NCBI RefSeq assembly: GCF_002754475.1
Contig: NZ_PEFL01000003.1
Location: 434,001-498,000, forward strand
Direction of reading: 5' to 3'
Length of the DNA: 64,000 nucleotides
Origin: Comamonas sp. 26
GTDB lineage: Bacteria; Pseudomonadota; Gammaproteobacteria; Burkholderiales; Burkholderiaceae_C
The notes under the pieces are model-generated. The model searched no databases. It was not told the DNA's origin and was given only the letters and a program-made list of their open reading frames with translations. The translations under genes and the position numbers were made by a program. Below, one piece after another: positions 46,344 to 54,894 of this stretch (within the stretch, counting starts at the first letter, position 1; each line of letters begins with the position of its first letter).

Positions 46344-47231
46344 ATGCATAGTCCACTACCTATCGTCGCCTTGCTGCTCAATGCCTTCATTTGGGGGCTG
46401 TCATGGTGGCCGTTTCGCCTCATGCACGATGCGGGCCTGCACCCGCTGTGGGCCACGGCATTCATGTATGCGCTGGTGCTGCTTGGCCTGATCACGCTGC
46501 GCCCCGGCGCGCTCAAGCTGGCCTGGCAGTACCCGGTGTTGCTGCTTTTGGCCGCTAGTTCTGGTCTGAACAACGTGGCCTTCAACTGGGCCGTGACCGT
46601 GGGTGACGTGGTGCGCGTCATCCTGCTGTTCTATCTCATGCCCGCCTGGGCGGTGTTGCTGGCCTGGAAGCTGCTGGGCGAGCGCCCGACGCCTATGGCC
46701 TTGCTGCGCCTGCTGCTGGCCTTTGGCGGCGTGGTGCTGGTGCTCTTGCCTGCAGATGCGTCATTGAGCGGCTTGTTTGCTGGTCTGTCGCTGGCCGATG
46801 CCTTAGCCGTGTTTGGCGGCTTCATGTTTGCGCTGACCAATGTGCTGCTGCGCCGTTTTCAGAGCATTCCGGCGCAGGCCCGCATGCTGGCCATGTTTGC
46901 GGGTTGCATGAGCATGGGGCTGGTCACGGCGCTGGCTGCCAGCAGCGCGGGCATGGTACCCGGTTTCCCTGCCTTTGATGTCAGCTGGTTAGCGGTGGCG
47001 CTGGGCTTGGCCGTCTTGCTGGTGCTGGGCAACTGGGCGCTGCAGTTTGGTGCGGCACATCTGCCGTCTGGCGTGACTTCTGTGGTCATGCTGAGCGAGG
47101 TGGTTTTTGCCAGCGTCTCATCGGTGCTGATTGCGCATGAAACGCTGTCCGGGCGCACCCTGGCCGGTGGCGCACTCATCATGGGCGCGGCGCTGCTGGC
47201 GTCGCTGGGCAATCTTAGAAAACAGCGATAA
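46344..47231 (+). CDS. EamA/DMT-family transporter
   Basis: This 295-residue protein has ten hydrophobic helices in two EamA halves (about 8-130 and 148-288). The first half carries LMPAWAVLLAWKLLGERP and the second SEVVFASVSSVLIAHETL, the standard exporter repeats. The substrate is unknown. The space where a ribosome site should be is occupied by the repeat (AGAAGCATTTTTT before ATG), so initiation may be weak or start at the next Met. Confidence 0.85.
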   Translation: MHSPLPIVALLLNAFIWGLSWWPFRLMHDAGLHPLWATAFMYALVLLGLITLRPGALKLAWQYPVLLLLAASSGLNNVAFNWAVTVGDVVRVILLFYLMPAWAVLLAWKLLGERPTPMALLRLLLAFGGVVLVLLPADASLSGLFAGLSLADALAVFGGFMFALTNVLLRRFQSIPAQARMLAMFAGCMSMGLVTALAASSAGMVPGFPAFDVSWLAVALGLAVLLVLGNWALQFGAAHLPSGVTSVVMLSEVVFASVSSVLIAHETLSGRTLAGGALIMGAALLASLGNLRKQR

Positions 47232-47283
47232 ACAGGCAGCAGCGCTTACGTATCAAACGCTGACAGCTCTGCTTTTGATAGTC
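47230..47283. repeat. dispersed palindromic repeat, copy 9
   Basis: AGCGCTTACGTATCAAACGC flanked by CTCTGCTTTTGATAG, between the convergent EamA and AmiS/UreI genes. It resembles copy 6 closely. Confidence 0.7.
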
Positions 47284-47797
47284 AGACTAGCTTTCCTGCG
47301 AGGATCAGGTAGCCGGGCACCCACCCCGTCAGCACGCCCTGCACAATGCACAGCCAGCCGGTGGGGCGGTCAATGTTCTTTTTCAGGCCCAGCAGCACAA
47401 AGAACAAGCCCCAGAGCACGGCCCAGGCGGCCCAGTTGATACCCATCCACCAGTCCAGCGTGGATTGCGCGCCTGACAGCGTTTCCAGGGCCACGGGCAC
47501 GGCGGTGATGGCGATGAACAGACTGAACCAACCCAGGCCCCGGCCGTCAGCGCCGCTGAAGCGGTTGAAGGCGACCCAGAGATAGGTGAATGCGAACAAC
47601 AGGGTCAGCGCGCCATTCTTGACCGATGCGGCATCGGCGGTCGGCCCAAAAATGCTGGCCAGCCCTATGCATAGCGACACCACGCCCGTGAAGATGTTGA
47701 TGACCCAGATTTCTTTGTCGGCAATCTTGCCCAGCATCCACAGGCCGTTGAGAAACAGCACCGCACCCACGTAAAACAGCGATAAACCCAGCCACAT
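47282..47797 (-). CDS. AmiS/UreI-family amide or urea channel
   Basis: This 171-residue, six-helix inner-membrane channel has VGAVLFLNGLWMLGKI at its start, FAFTYLWVAFNRFSG in the middle and WAAWAVLWGLFFVLLGL later, as in AmiS/UreI proteins that pass urea or short-chain amides. In most genomes the gene sits beside an amidase or urease, but neither is in this window. The ATG follows AGGAGAAAA. It may still serve nitrogen supply. Confidence 0.9.
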   Translation of the reverse strand: MWLGLSLFYVGAVLFLNGLWMLGKIADKEIWVINIFTGVVSLCIGLASIFGPTADAASVKNGALTLLFAFTYLWVAFNRFSGADGRGLGWFSLFIAITAVPVALETLSGAQSTLDWWMGINWAAWAVLWGLFFVLLGLKKNIDRPTGWLCIVQGVLTGWVPGYLILAGKLV

Positions 47798-47930
47798 CTT
47801 TTTTCTCCTATTGGGCGAGGCAACTCGCGCAAAGTCAGCAAAAAAAGCAGGAGGGCGGTGCGCTTCCTGATGAGGGCCGGAGATCTGCTGGCCACAGATA
47901 GATCGTGGCCCAAGGGATTCTGGTGTGTTG

Positions 47931-48506
47931 CTATGGAGCTGACTGCGAGTTGCCCGCTAAAGGCGGGAATTGTGCAGAGGAAATCGAGGCAGAAAAAGCA
48001 TGTTTGAATTCATACTGCCCAACGTAGGCTGCAGCAATCGAGCCGGTCCAGACAATCTTGAATTGCTGGCTGCCTTGAATGCGTTCAAAGCGAATCCTGT
48101 GCTTGGCCGCAGCATCGTGGCCCAGCAGGTAGATGTGAAAAGCGAGCTTATCCCAGTCCTCAACGGCTTCTGGGTGGGTATCCACTAGGACTTCCAGCCC
48201 ATCGAGAAACTCTGGCTTGTACTGCTCTATGCGGCAGATGCGAAAGCCCTTGTTGCCCCAGAAGGTCGATGACAGGGTGCAAGCGTGATAGTTGTTCCAG
48301 ACGGCGGGACTTTCCCAGTCGCTCAGCTGCTGGGTCTCGTCATCTTCGTCGTCGATGTCTCGTTCTGCGTAATAGTCGGCAGATTTCAGGTGCAGATCGA
48401 ACCAGACATCGCCTTCCATGGCCTTGGCCGTCCATGAGAACTCAGCGATGGGGTGACCTTCAGGCCATGGGTTGGCCTGGAAATAAATGCGATCTTTTTG
48501 CATCAT
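47931..48506 (-). CDS. conserved-looking protein of unknown function
   Basis: This 191-residue soluble protein matches no family I recognise. It has a regular alpha/beta look with many aromatic residues (FWGNKGFRICRIEQYKPEFLDGLEVLVD), an acidic loop (ERDIDDEDDETQQ), and Trp-rich strands (AEFSWTAKAMEGDVWFDLHL). There is no signal peptide or membrane segment. Two adjacent ATG codons (48506 and 48503) are possible starts. It sits alone between AmiS/UreI and ProQ. Confidence 0.6.
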   Translation of the reverse strand: MMQKDRIYFQANPWPEGHPIAEFSWTAKAMEGDVWFDLHLKSADYYAERDIDDEDDETQQLSDWESPAVWNNYHACTLSSTFWGNKGFRICRIEQYKPEFLDGLEVLVDTHPEAVEDWDKLAFHIYLLGHDAAAKHRIRFERIQGSQQFKIVWTGSIAAAYVGQYEFKHAFSASISSAQFPPLAGNSQSAP

Positions 48507-48638
48507 GAAGAGCTGTGAAATCACGGATCAAGGCACCCGTGATTCGACGCCAACTCGCAGAGTCTATGACACGGTCATATCGATGGCCTGCGTCGAGATC
48601 GCTCAACAACGCAGGCTATTCATTTGCTCAGGCTTGTA

Positions 48639-49370
48639 TCAAGCCTGGCTGGCGTTGCGGCGGCGAGCGCGCTCCAGCTGTTGGGCCACCTGGCGCGGGT
48701 TCATGCCGTACATCTCGGCAAATTCCTGCTCCGAGGTCTGGCCGCTGAGCTGGAAAGAGCGCAGTAGCGCCTCATCCTTGGCGGCGCGGGCATCGGCTTC
48801 GGCCAGTGCGTCGGCAACCAGTGCATTGGTCTTCTCGTCACGGCCTTGCACGCGCTCGGCATATTCTTCGCGAGTGAGGCCAGAGGCTTCATAAGCGATG
48901 ACGATGCGGTTGCGCAGCTTTGGCATCAGGTCTTCGGGCGTACGTTGCTGGCGGCGACGGAAGACTTCAATCAGCGCGTGGTGCACATGCTCGGGCAAAG
49001 TGGCTTCTACAGGCTGACCGTTCAGGTCATGGCGCTGCTGGCCGCTGGCCATGGCTGCCAGATAGCGGCCGGAGCGTGTGTGCTGCTGCAGTGCGGTCTT
49101 GAGCGCCTCTTTTTCCAGCTCGGGGTGAGCGGCAAGCAGGTCTTCAAAAATGCCGCGCTTGAAGGGCACGAGTTGCTCGCCAAACAGGGCAGGGTGCCAC
49201 TGGGCCAGTTGCTCCAGCAAAGGGTTTTGCGGGCGGGCAGCTTGCTGGCCAGCCTGATTGGGCTGGCGGCCCTGGCCGCCACGGCGCGAGCGCGAACCAG
49301 CTTGCTGGTCCTGCTGGTTATTCTGCGGTGTTGCCTGTGGGGCTTGTGGTTCAGACACGATTTCAGTCAT
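48639..49370 (-). CDS. proQ: ProQ/FinO-type RNA chaperone
   Basis: This 243-residue RNA-binding protein has a ProQ/FinO core at about residues 48-160 (WHPALFGEQLVPFKRGIFEDLLAAHP, then ALQQHTRSGRYLAAMASGQQRHDLNG). It is preceded by a Gln/Arg/Gly-rich tail likely disordered and basic, and followed by a long charged helix ending RRRNASQA. Such proteins stabilise small RNAs and assist pairing. The extension after the core is longer than in minimal members. Confidence 0.9.
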   Translation of the reverse strand: MTEIVSEPQAPQATPQNNQQDQQAGSRSRRGGQGRQPNQAGQQAARPQNPLLEQLAQWHPALFGEQLVPFKRGIFEDLLAAHPELEKEALKTALQQHTRSGRYLAAMASGQQRHDLNGQPVEATLPEHVHHALIEVFRRRQQRTPEDLMPKLRNRIVIAYEASGLTREEYAERVQGRDEKTNALVADALAEADARAAKDEALLRSFQLSGQTSEQEFAEMYGMNPRQVAQQLERARRRNASQA

Positions 49371-49457
49371 GGCAAAGCCCGTGGGCTTGAGGGAGAAAAA
49401 CCCCTAATCATGCCAGCATTGCAAACTGCAGTGGCAAGCGGGGGTGTCGGGCTGTTC

Positions 49458-50711
49458 TCAGCGACTCGTCAGAGACTGGTCGAGCAGCTCGACCCAGTGC
49501 ATCACAGGCACCTCGGTGCCATTTTGCAGGTGGACGATGCAGCCCATATTGGCAGACAGGATGGCGGCGGGTTTGGTGGGCGCAAAAGGCTCGTCCAGCG
49601 CAGCAATCTTGCGGTCGCGCAGCTGGTGCGAGATTTCGGGTTGCAGCACCGAATAAGTCCCTGCCGATCCGCAGCAAAGATGCGATTCGGTGCGCGCCAC
49701 GCGCACGTCAAAGCCTAACTCACGCAAAGCACCTTCTACGCCGCCGCGCAGCTTCTGGCCGTGTTGCAGTGTGCAGGGAGGGTGATAGGCCACAGGAGCG
49801 CTGGGTGTGCTGATCTGGCCCTTGAGCTGACTGACCAGCTCGGGCAGCATTTGCGGCAGTAGCTCGCTCAGGTCGCGGGTCAGCTCGCTGATGCGTACTG
49901 CCTTGTCTGCGTACTGGGCATCGTGCCTGAGCAGGTGGCCGTATTCCTTGACGGTGGCACCACAGCCCGAGGCATTCATCACAATGGCCTCGACAGTGCC
50001 GCTTTCCACCAGCGGCCACCAGGCATCGATATTGGCGCGCATCTGCGCCTTGCCGCCTTCCTGGTCGTTGAGGTGAAATTTCACCGCGCCGCAGCAACCG
50101 GCGTTGCCTGCAATTACGGTCTGTACGCCCGCCGCATCCAGCACGCGGGCCGTGGCGTAGTTGATGCGCGGCATCATCGCCGGCTGCACGCAGCCAGCCA
50201 GCAGCAATACCTTGCGAGCATGCTCACGGATGGGCCAGACACCGGCATCCTGCGCTGCGGGGATTTTCTCGGCCAGTGATGCAGGTAGCAGGCTCTTTAC
50301 CGCCCGGCCTGCTTTCAAAGCGGGGGCGAATAGCGGCGAGCTCATACCTACTTTGAGCAGCCAGCGTTGCAGTTTTTCACCTGTGGGGCGCGGCACCTGC
50401 TCATCCACAATCTTGCGGCCAATATCGACCAGATGGCCGTATTGCACGCCGCTGGGGCAGGTGGATTCGCAGTTGCGGCAGGTCAGGCAGCGGTCCAGAT
50501 GGTGCTGTGTGGAACGCGTGGGGGTCTGACCTTCCAGCACCTGCTTGATGAGGTAGATGCGGCCGCGCGGGCCATCCAGTTCATCACCCAGCGTTTGATA
50601 GGTGGGACAGGTGGCGGTGCAAAAGCCGCAGTGCACGCATTTGCGCAAAATGGCTTCGGCTTCCAGACCTTCGGGCGTGGCGCGGTACTCGGGGGCGAGA
50701 TTGGTTTGCAT
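49458..50711 (-). CDS. glcF: glycolate oxidase iron-sulfur subunit
   Basis: This 417-residue protein has two N-terminal 4Fe-4S motifs (CVHCGFCTATCP and CLTCRNCESTCP) and two later CCG-type domains (AGNAGCCGAVKFHL, ESHLCCGSAGTYSVLQ) that bind a non-cubane cluster. It passes electrons from glycolate oxidation to the quinone pool together with GlcD and GlcE. Only glcE lies upstream (18 bases). Confidence 0.95.
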   Translation of the reverse strand: MQTNLAPEYRATPEGLEAEAILRKCVHCGFCTATCPTYQTLGDELDGPRGRIYLIKQVLEGQTPTRSTQHHLDRCLTCRNCESTCPSGVQYGHLVDIGRKIVDEQVPRPTGEKLQRWLLKVGMSSPLFAPALKAGRAVKSLLPASLAEKIPAAQDAGVWPIREHARKVLLLAGCVQPAMMPRINYATARVLDAAGVQTVIAGNAGCCGAVKFHLNDQEGGKAQMRANIDAWWPLVESGTVEAIVMNASGCGATVKEYGHLLRHDAQYADKAVRISELTRDLSELLPQMLPELVSQLKGQISTPSAPVAYHPPCTLQHGQKLRGGVEGALRELGFDVRVARTESHLCCGSAGTYSVLQPEISHQLRDRKIAALDEPFAPTKPAAILSANMGCIVHLQNGTEVPVMHWVELLDQSLTSR

Positions 50712-50729
50712 GGGGCTTGTCTCCTGTTC

Positions 50730-51890
50730 TTACCAGTTCGCCGACAGTCGGCCCACATTGAGAATGCCCTCCGGGTCAAACGCCTGCTTGAGCCGGGCAT
50801 GCAGCAGGGCCGATGTGCGGCCTGCCGCACTGCTTTGTGAATAAGTATCAAAATCGCTTGTAGCGCTTATCTGACTTGTGCTTTCAGCTCTCAAAAGCGA
50901 AGCGGAACCGCCTGCTGCATGGGCCAGTTGCTGCAACGCCCCCGCTGACGAGCGCGGCGCCTGTACCCAGCGCTGTGCGCCATGCCAGTCGATGAACGGG
51001 CCTTTGGCTTCTGCTGGCAGTTGCAGCGGCGCAGTGGCGGCGGGCACGGACAAACGCCACAGGCAATGGTCGGCAGCGCGCTGCTGAAACCACGGCAGGC
51101 TCAGGTCGCGGCTGGCGTTCCAGTCTGCGGCCAGAACTTCACGGTTTGCATCGCTATCGAGCCGCTCGCCTCCCAGTCGCAAAGTGGCGGCCTGCACGGC
51201 AGCACGCGCACCGCGCAGGCGCAGGTACAGCGTGCCTTTGCCATCTTCCTCCAGCCAGTTGCTGGCGTTCAGCGGCAGTGGCTGGCCGCCCCAGTGGTTG
51301 AGCCAGTCCAGCGCCTGCTTCTGGCTACAGCTATCAAAACGCAGTGTGGCCTCGGCCGGTGCCACGGGCAGCACTTTGAGGCTGACTTCGGTAATCACCC
51401 CCAGCGTGCCCCAGCTGCCTGCCATGAGGCGGGATACGTCGTAACCTGCGACGTTCTTCATGACCTGGCCGCCGTAGCGAAGTACTTCGCCCTGGCCGTT
51501 AATCATCTCCAGCCCCAGCACAAAGTCTCGCACCGCTCCCACGTTGGCACGCGCGGGGCCGGACAGGCCTGCGGCCACCATGCCGCCCACGGTGCTGGCT
51601 GCGCCAAAGTGCGGTGGCTCAAAGGCCAGACACTGGCCCTGGCTGGCCAGCAGGGCTTCCAGCTCGGCCAGCGGCGTGCCGGCCAGAGCGGTGACGACCA
51701 GCTCGCTGGGCTCGTAGCTGACGATGCCGCTGAGGGCGCGTGTAGAAAGCGGCTCGCCCTGCAGGCGCAGGCCATAGAAGTCTTTGCTGCCGCCACCGCA
51801 GATGCGAAGGGGGGTCTTGTCACTGGCAGCGGCGCGTATGCGGTCGCTGATGTCTTTGATGGGGCGGGTGGCTGAGTCCATGGCTTGCAT
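50730..51890 (-). CDS. glcE: glycolate oxidase FAD-binding subunit
   Basis: This 386-residue FAD-binding subunit has GTPLAELEALLASQGQCLAFEPP and AAGLSGPARANVGAVRDFVLGLEMI in the PCMH-type domain. The C-terminal HARLKQAFDPEGILNVGR block is typical. It is about 35 residues longer than E. coli GlcE, and residues about 331-352 are encoded by a copy of the dispersed repeat, still in frame. The catalytic glcD gene is absent from its usual place upstream. Confidence 0.93.
   Translation of the reverse strand: MQAMDSATRPIKDISDRIRAAASDKTPLRICGGGSKDFYGLRLQGEPLSTRALSGIVSYEPSELVVTALAGTPLAELEALLASQGQCLAFEPPHFGAASTVGGMVAAGLSGPARANVGAVRDFVLGLEMINGQGEVLRYGGQVMKNVAGYDVSRLMAGSWGTLGVITEVSLKVLPVAPAEATLRFDSCSQKQALDWLNHWGGQPLPLNASNWLEEDGKGTLYLRLRGARAAVQAATLRLGGERLDSDANREVLAADWNASRDLSLPWFQQRAADHCLWRLSVPAATAPLQLPAEAKGPFIDWHGAQRWVQAPRSSAGALQQLAHAAGGSASLLRAESTSQISATSDFDTYSQSSAAGRTSALLHARLKQAFDPEGILNVGRLSANW
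50836..50899. repeat. dispersed palindromic repeat, copy 10, inside glcE
   Basis: On the minus strand it reads TTTTGAGAGCTGAAAGCACA then GATAAGCGCTACAAGCG, aligning to the intergenic repeat. It is entirely inside the glcE coding region and keeps the frame open. Confidence 0.7.
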
Positions 51891-51957
51891 GGTAGCTGGG
51901 GTACCAGCCTGTCAGCCATGCATCGCTTTTGATTTTTTTGAAAAGCAGGTGTGAATA

Positions 51958-51986
51958 AAAAAGCCCCGCAGCTTGCACTGCGGGGC
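51958..51986 (-). terminator. terminator of the torF-glnK-amtB operon
   Basis: GCCCCGCAG / CTGCGGGGC with a six-base loop is followed on the minus strand by a run of six T, 50 bases after the amtB stop. Confidence 0.9.
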
Positions 51987-52036
51987 AACGTAATGAAACT
52001 GAACCAGTGGAAAGAGGCGGCTAGCGCCTCTTGGTT

Positions 52037-53389
52037 TTAACGTGTATAGGCGACTTCTCCATGCGAGGTGATGTCCAGACCTTGGCGTTCCGACTCTTCC
52101 GAGACACGCAGGCCGACTGTCAGATCTGCAATCTTGTAGGCGACAAAGGAGACCACGCCGGACCAGACGATGGTCACCAGCACGCTCTCGACTTGCACCC
52201 ACACTTGGTGAGCCATGTTGTAGCCATCGGGCTCGATACCGCCCAGACCCTTGGCGCAGAACACGCCGGTCAGGATGGCACCCAGAATACCGCCCACACC
52301 GTGCACGCCGAAGACGTCGCAGACATCGTCCACCTTCAGTAGGCGCTTCAGACCCGAAACACCCCACAGGCACAGAGGGCCGGCGATGATGCCCATGACG
52401 ATGGAGCCCATGGGGCCGACAAAGCCAGCGGCAGGCGTGATGGTCACCAGACCAGCCACCGCACCCGAGGCAGCTCCCAGCATGGAAGCCTTGCCGCGGT
52501 GCAGCGCTTCAGCAGTAATCCAGGCAATGGCGGCTGCGCCAGTGGCCAGAATGGTGTTGATGAAGGCCAGGCCCGCAATGCCGTTGGCGGCACCGGCAGA
52601 GCCGGCGTTGAAGCCGAACCAGCCCACCCACAGCAGGGATGCACCCACCATGGTCAGCGTCAGGCTGTGAGGTGGCAGGGCTTCTTTGCCAAAGCCAATG
52701 CGCTTGCCCAGCATGTAGGCGCCAACCAGACCGGCAACAGCGGCGTTGATGTGCACCACGGTGCCACCGGCAAAGTCCAGCGCGCCATCGGCACCCAGCA
52801 GACCACCGCCCCACACCATGTGTGCCATGGGGATGTAGCTGAAGGTGAACCACAGCACGGAGAAGATGATCACGGCTGCGAACTTGATGCGCTCGGCAAA
52901 TGCTCCCACGATCAGCGCCACGGTGATGGCGGCGAAGGTGGACTGGAAGGCCACGAACACATACTCAGGAATGGTCTTGAGCATGGACGACAGCGTGTCA
53001 GGCGTGATGCCCATGAGGAACAGCTTGTCGAAGTTGGCGAAGAACTTGCCTTCACCGCCAAAGGCCAGTGAGTAGCCGTAGATGGCCCACAGCACGGTGA
53101 TCAGCGAGAAGATCACAAACACCTGTGCCAGCACAGACAGCATGTTCTTGCTGCGCACCAGACCGCCGTAGAACAGCGCCAGACCGGGGATGACCATCAA
53201 GATCACCAGCATGGTGGAGGTCAGCATCCAGGCGGTATCGCCTGCGCTCAGGGTGGGCACGGCTTCAACGGCAGCTGCAACCACGGGGGCAGCAGCGGTG
53301 GCCGCGGCAGCACCTTCCTGTGCAAAACCAGTCGCGCTGGCAGCCAGCAGACCTAATCCAAGGCCTGCACTTAAAAGTTTCTTGGTCAT
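52037..53389 (-). CDS. amtB: ammonium transporter AmtB with signal peptide
   Basis: This 450-residue transporter has an N-terminal signal sequence (LGLLAASATGFAQ) and an Ala-rich spacer, then eleven helices with MVIPGLALFYGGLVRSKN, the two pore histidines in VVHINAAVAGLV and DVFGVHGVGGILG, and a C-terminal tail. It is encoded 40 bases after glnK, whose product blocks the channel when nitrogen is plentiful. The ATG before the signal peptide is used; longer frames upstream run into glnK. Confidence 0.96.
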   Translation of the reverse strand: MTKKLLSAGLGLGLLAASATGFAQEGAAAATAAAPVVAAAVEAVPTLSAGDTAWMLTSTMLVILMVIPGLALFYGGLVRSKNMLSVLAQVFVIFSLITVLWAIYGYSLAFGGEGKFFANFDKLFLMGITPDTLSSMLKTIPEYVFVAFQSTFAAITVALIVGAFAERIKFAAVIIFSVLWFTFSYIPMAHMVWGGGLLGADGALDFAGGTVVHINAAVAGLVGAYMLGKRIGFGKEALPPHSLTLTMVGASLLWVGWFGFNAGSAGAANGIAGLAFINTILATGAAAIAWITAEALHRGKASMLGAASGAVAGLVTITPAAGFVGPMGSIVMGIIAGPLCLWGVSGLKRLLKVDDVCDVFGVHGVGGILGAILTGVFCAKGLGGIEPDGYNMAHQVWVQVESVLVTIVWSGVVSFVAYKIADLTVGLRVSEESERQGLDITSHGEVAYTR

Positions 53390-53429
53390 GGCAATCTTTC
53401 TAAAACGGGTTCCAGAGCGGCGGCGACCT

Positions 53430-53786
<357 letters not shown>

Positions 53787-54539
53787 TTAAAAAGTTTTGG
53801 AGAGCGTCAAAATCAGACGCGCCTTGTTTACATCGCCAAAATAGGCTTTCTTGTTGGCACCGGCCACTGCGGCTGCGGCAGTGAAGCCGTCGCCCAGGTC
53901 ATAGGCACCGCCGACGCTGTAATCCACATAGTTGGGGACACCCAGGTCTTTGATATCGCTGGAGAAATGCGTGTAACCAACTGCAGCTTTCAGTGTTACC
54001 TTGGGCATGACTTCCTGGCTGTAGGAGAACTGCAAATAACCGCTGTTGCGGCCCTTCAGGCCCGAGCCAGCCTTGGCGCCCGCCCAGCCGAAATAGTCTT
54101 TGGACACGGTGTGCGAGTACTTGGCCGTGAACGGACCGTAGGTGCCGGAGCCGTAGAGTTCCGTGGTGTTGCCGTTAGCGTTGCCCGAGTACACATAGGT
54201 CAGCGCGCCCACGTCCCAGTCCACCTCTGCAGCCTTGAACTTGTAGCCGCCGTAGAAATCGGTTTCCAGCGAGTTGCCGGGCAGCCAGTCCACGGAGGAG
54301 TTCCAGTTGCCGACATAGAAGCCGCTGTCGCCAAACGCGTAGTCAAAACCACCTTGCAGCGCGGGCTTGACGGCCTTGTTGCGGCTGGAGTCCTGATCCT
54401 GGCCACGGAACTTGTAGTTGGTTGTCAGTGCCACGTTGGCGGTGAGTTGCGCATGGGCCCACAGGGGGGAGATCACGGCACAGGCCAGGGCGGCAGTCTT
54501 GGCGAAAGTCTTGAAACGGCGAGCAGCGGGACTAGGCAT
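53787..54539 (-). CDS. TorF-family outer membrane protein
   Basis: This 250-residue protein has a signal peptide (ending WAHAQ, about residue 30) and a beta-barrel pattern starting LTANVALTTNYKFRGQDQDSS and ending LILTLSKTF with terminal Phe. This is the TorF family putative porin, often placed before glnK-amtB in Burkholderiales. It may help ammonium or small solutes cross the outer membrane under nitrogen limitation. It is the first gene of the operon, 18 bases before glnK. Confidence 0.92.
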   Translation of the reverse strand: MPSPAARRFKTFAKTAALACAVISPLWAHAQLTANVALTTNYKFRGQDQDSSRNKAVKPALQGGFDYAFGDSGFYVGNWNSSVDWLPGNSLETDFYGGYKFKAAEVDWDVGALTYVYSGNANGNTTELYGSGTYGPFTAKYSHTVSKDYFGWAGAKAGSGLKGRNSGYLQFSYSQEVMPKVTLKAAVGYTHFSSDIKDLGVPNYVDYSVGGAYDLGDGFTAAAAVAGANKKAYFGDVNKARLILTLSKTF

Positions 54540-54584
54540 TCAGGGTTCCTCCGGTTTGAAAATTCTTTTGGACAATTTTTCAAA

Positions 54585-54599
54585 GCATGGACCGTGCCA
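54585..54599 (-). promoter_or_regulatory. sigma-54 (-24/-12) promoter of torF-glnK-amtB
   Basis: On the minus strand TGGCACGGTCCATGC gives the sigma-54 elements TGGCAC and ATGC with exact five-base spacing, preceded by CTTG as in the consensus. Transcription would start about 35 bases before torF. Confidence 0.85.
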
Positions 54600-54714
54600 A
54601 GTCTTGGATTACTGCTGAAAATTCAGATGATTTACGCTGCTTTCGCAATACCGACAGGCGATTGAAGCTATCAATTTAAGATGAGCATGGCGGTTGATGC
54701 CTATGCAGATGCCA

Positions 54715-54731
54715 TGCACCAAATTGGAGTT
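54715..54731. promoter_or_regulatory. weaker NtrC-like site
   Basis: TGCACC-AAATT-GGAGTT keeps one full half and part of the other. It lies about 120 bases above the -24/-12 promoter. Confidence 0.45.
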
Positions 54732-54777
54732 GCCTAAATTTTTAGCACCAATGTTTCTTAACGTAAGCCTCTGTGAT

Positions 54778-54794
54778 TGCACTGTTTTGGTGCA
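54778..54794. promoter_or_regulatory. NtrC binding site
   Basis: TGCACTGTTTTGGTGCA agrees with the NtrC consensus TGCAC-Y-N5-GGTGCA on both halves. At about 180 bases upstream of the sigma-54 promoter it is in a normal enhancer position. Confidence 0.78.
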
Positions 54795-54894
54795 ATCCGG
54801 GTGAGAAGTGTCCTGCAGGCCATGGCCACAATCTCTGGCGCGCTTGCCACGGCTTGGCGATACTGGTGCATCGCGCTCCATCAACGAGGTGCCT

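Larger units (their letters stand above)
54540..54894. other. regulatory gap between torF and comM
   Basis: About 355 bases with no gene. It contains the -24/-12 promoter, NtrC-like sites and a half copy of the dispersed repeat (about 54656-54678, ATTGAAGCTATCAATTT), and must also carry the comM promoter. Confidence 0.7.

Noticed and set aside
51328..51343. Second repeat-like fragment (GCTACAGCTATCAAAA) in glcE
   Set aside because: Too short, with no second arm; retained only as a possible trace.
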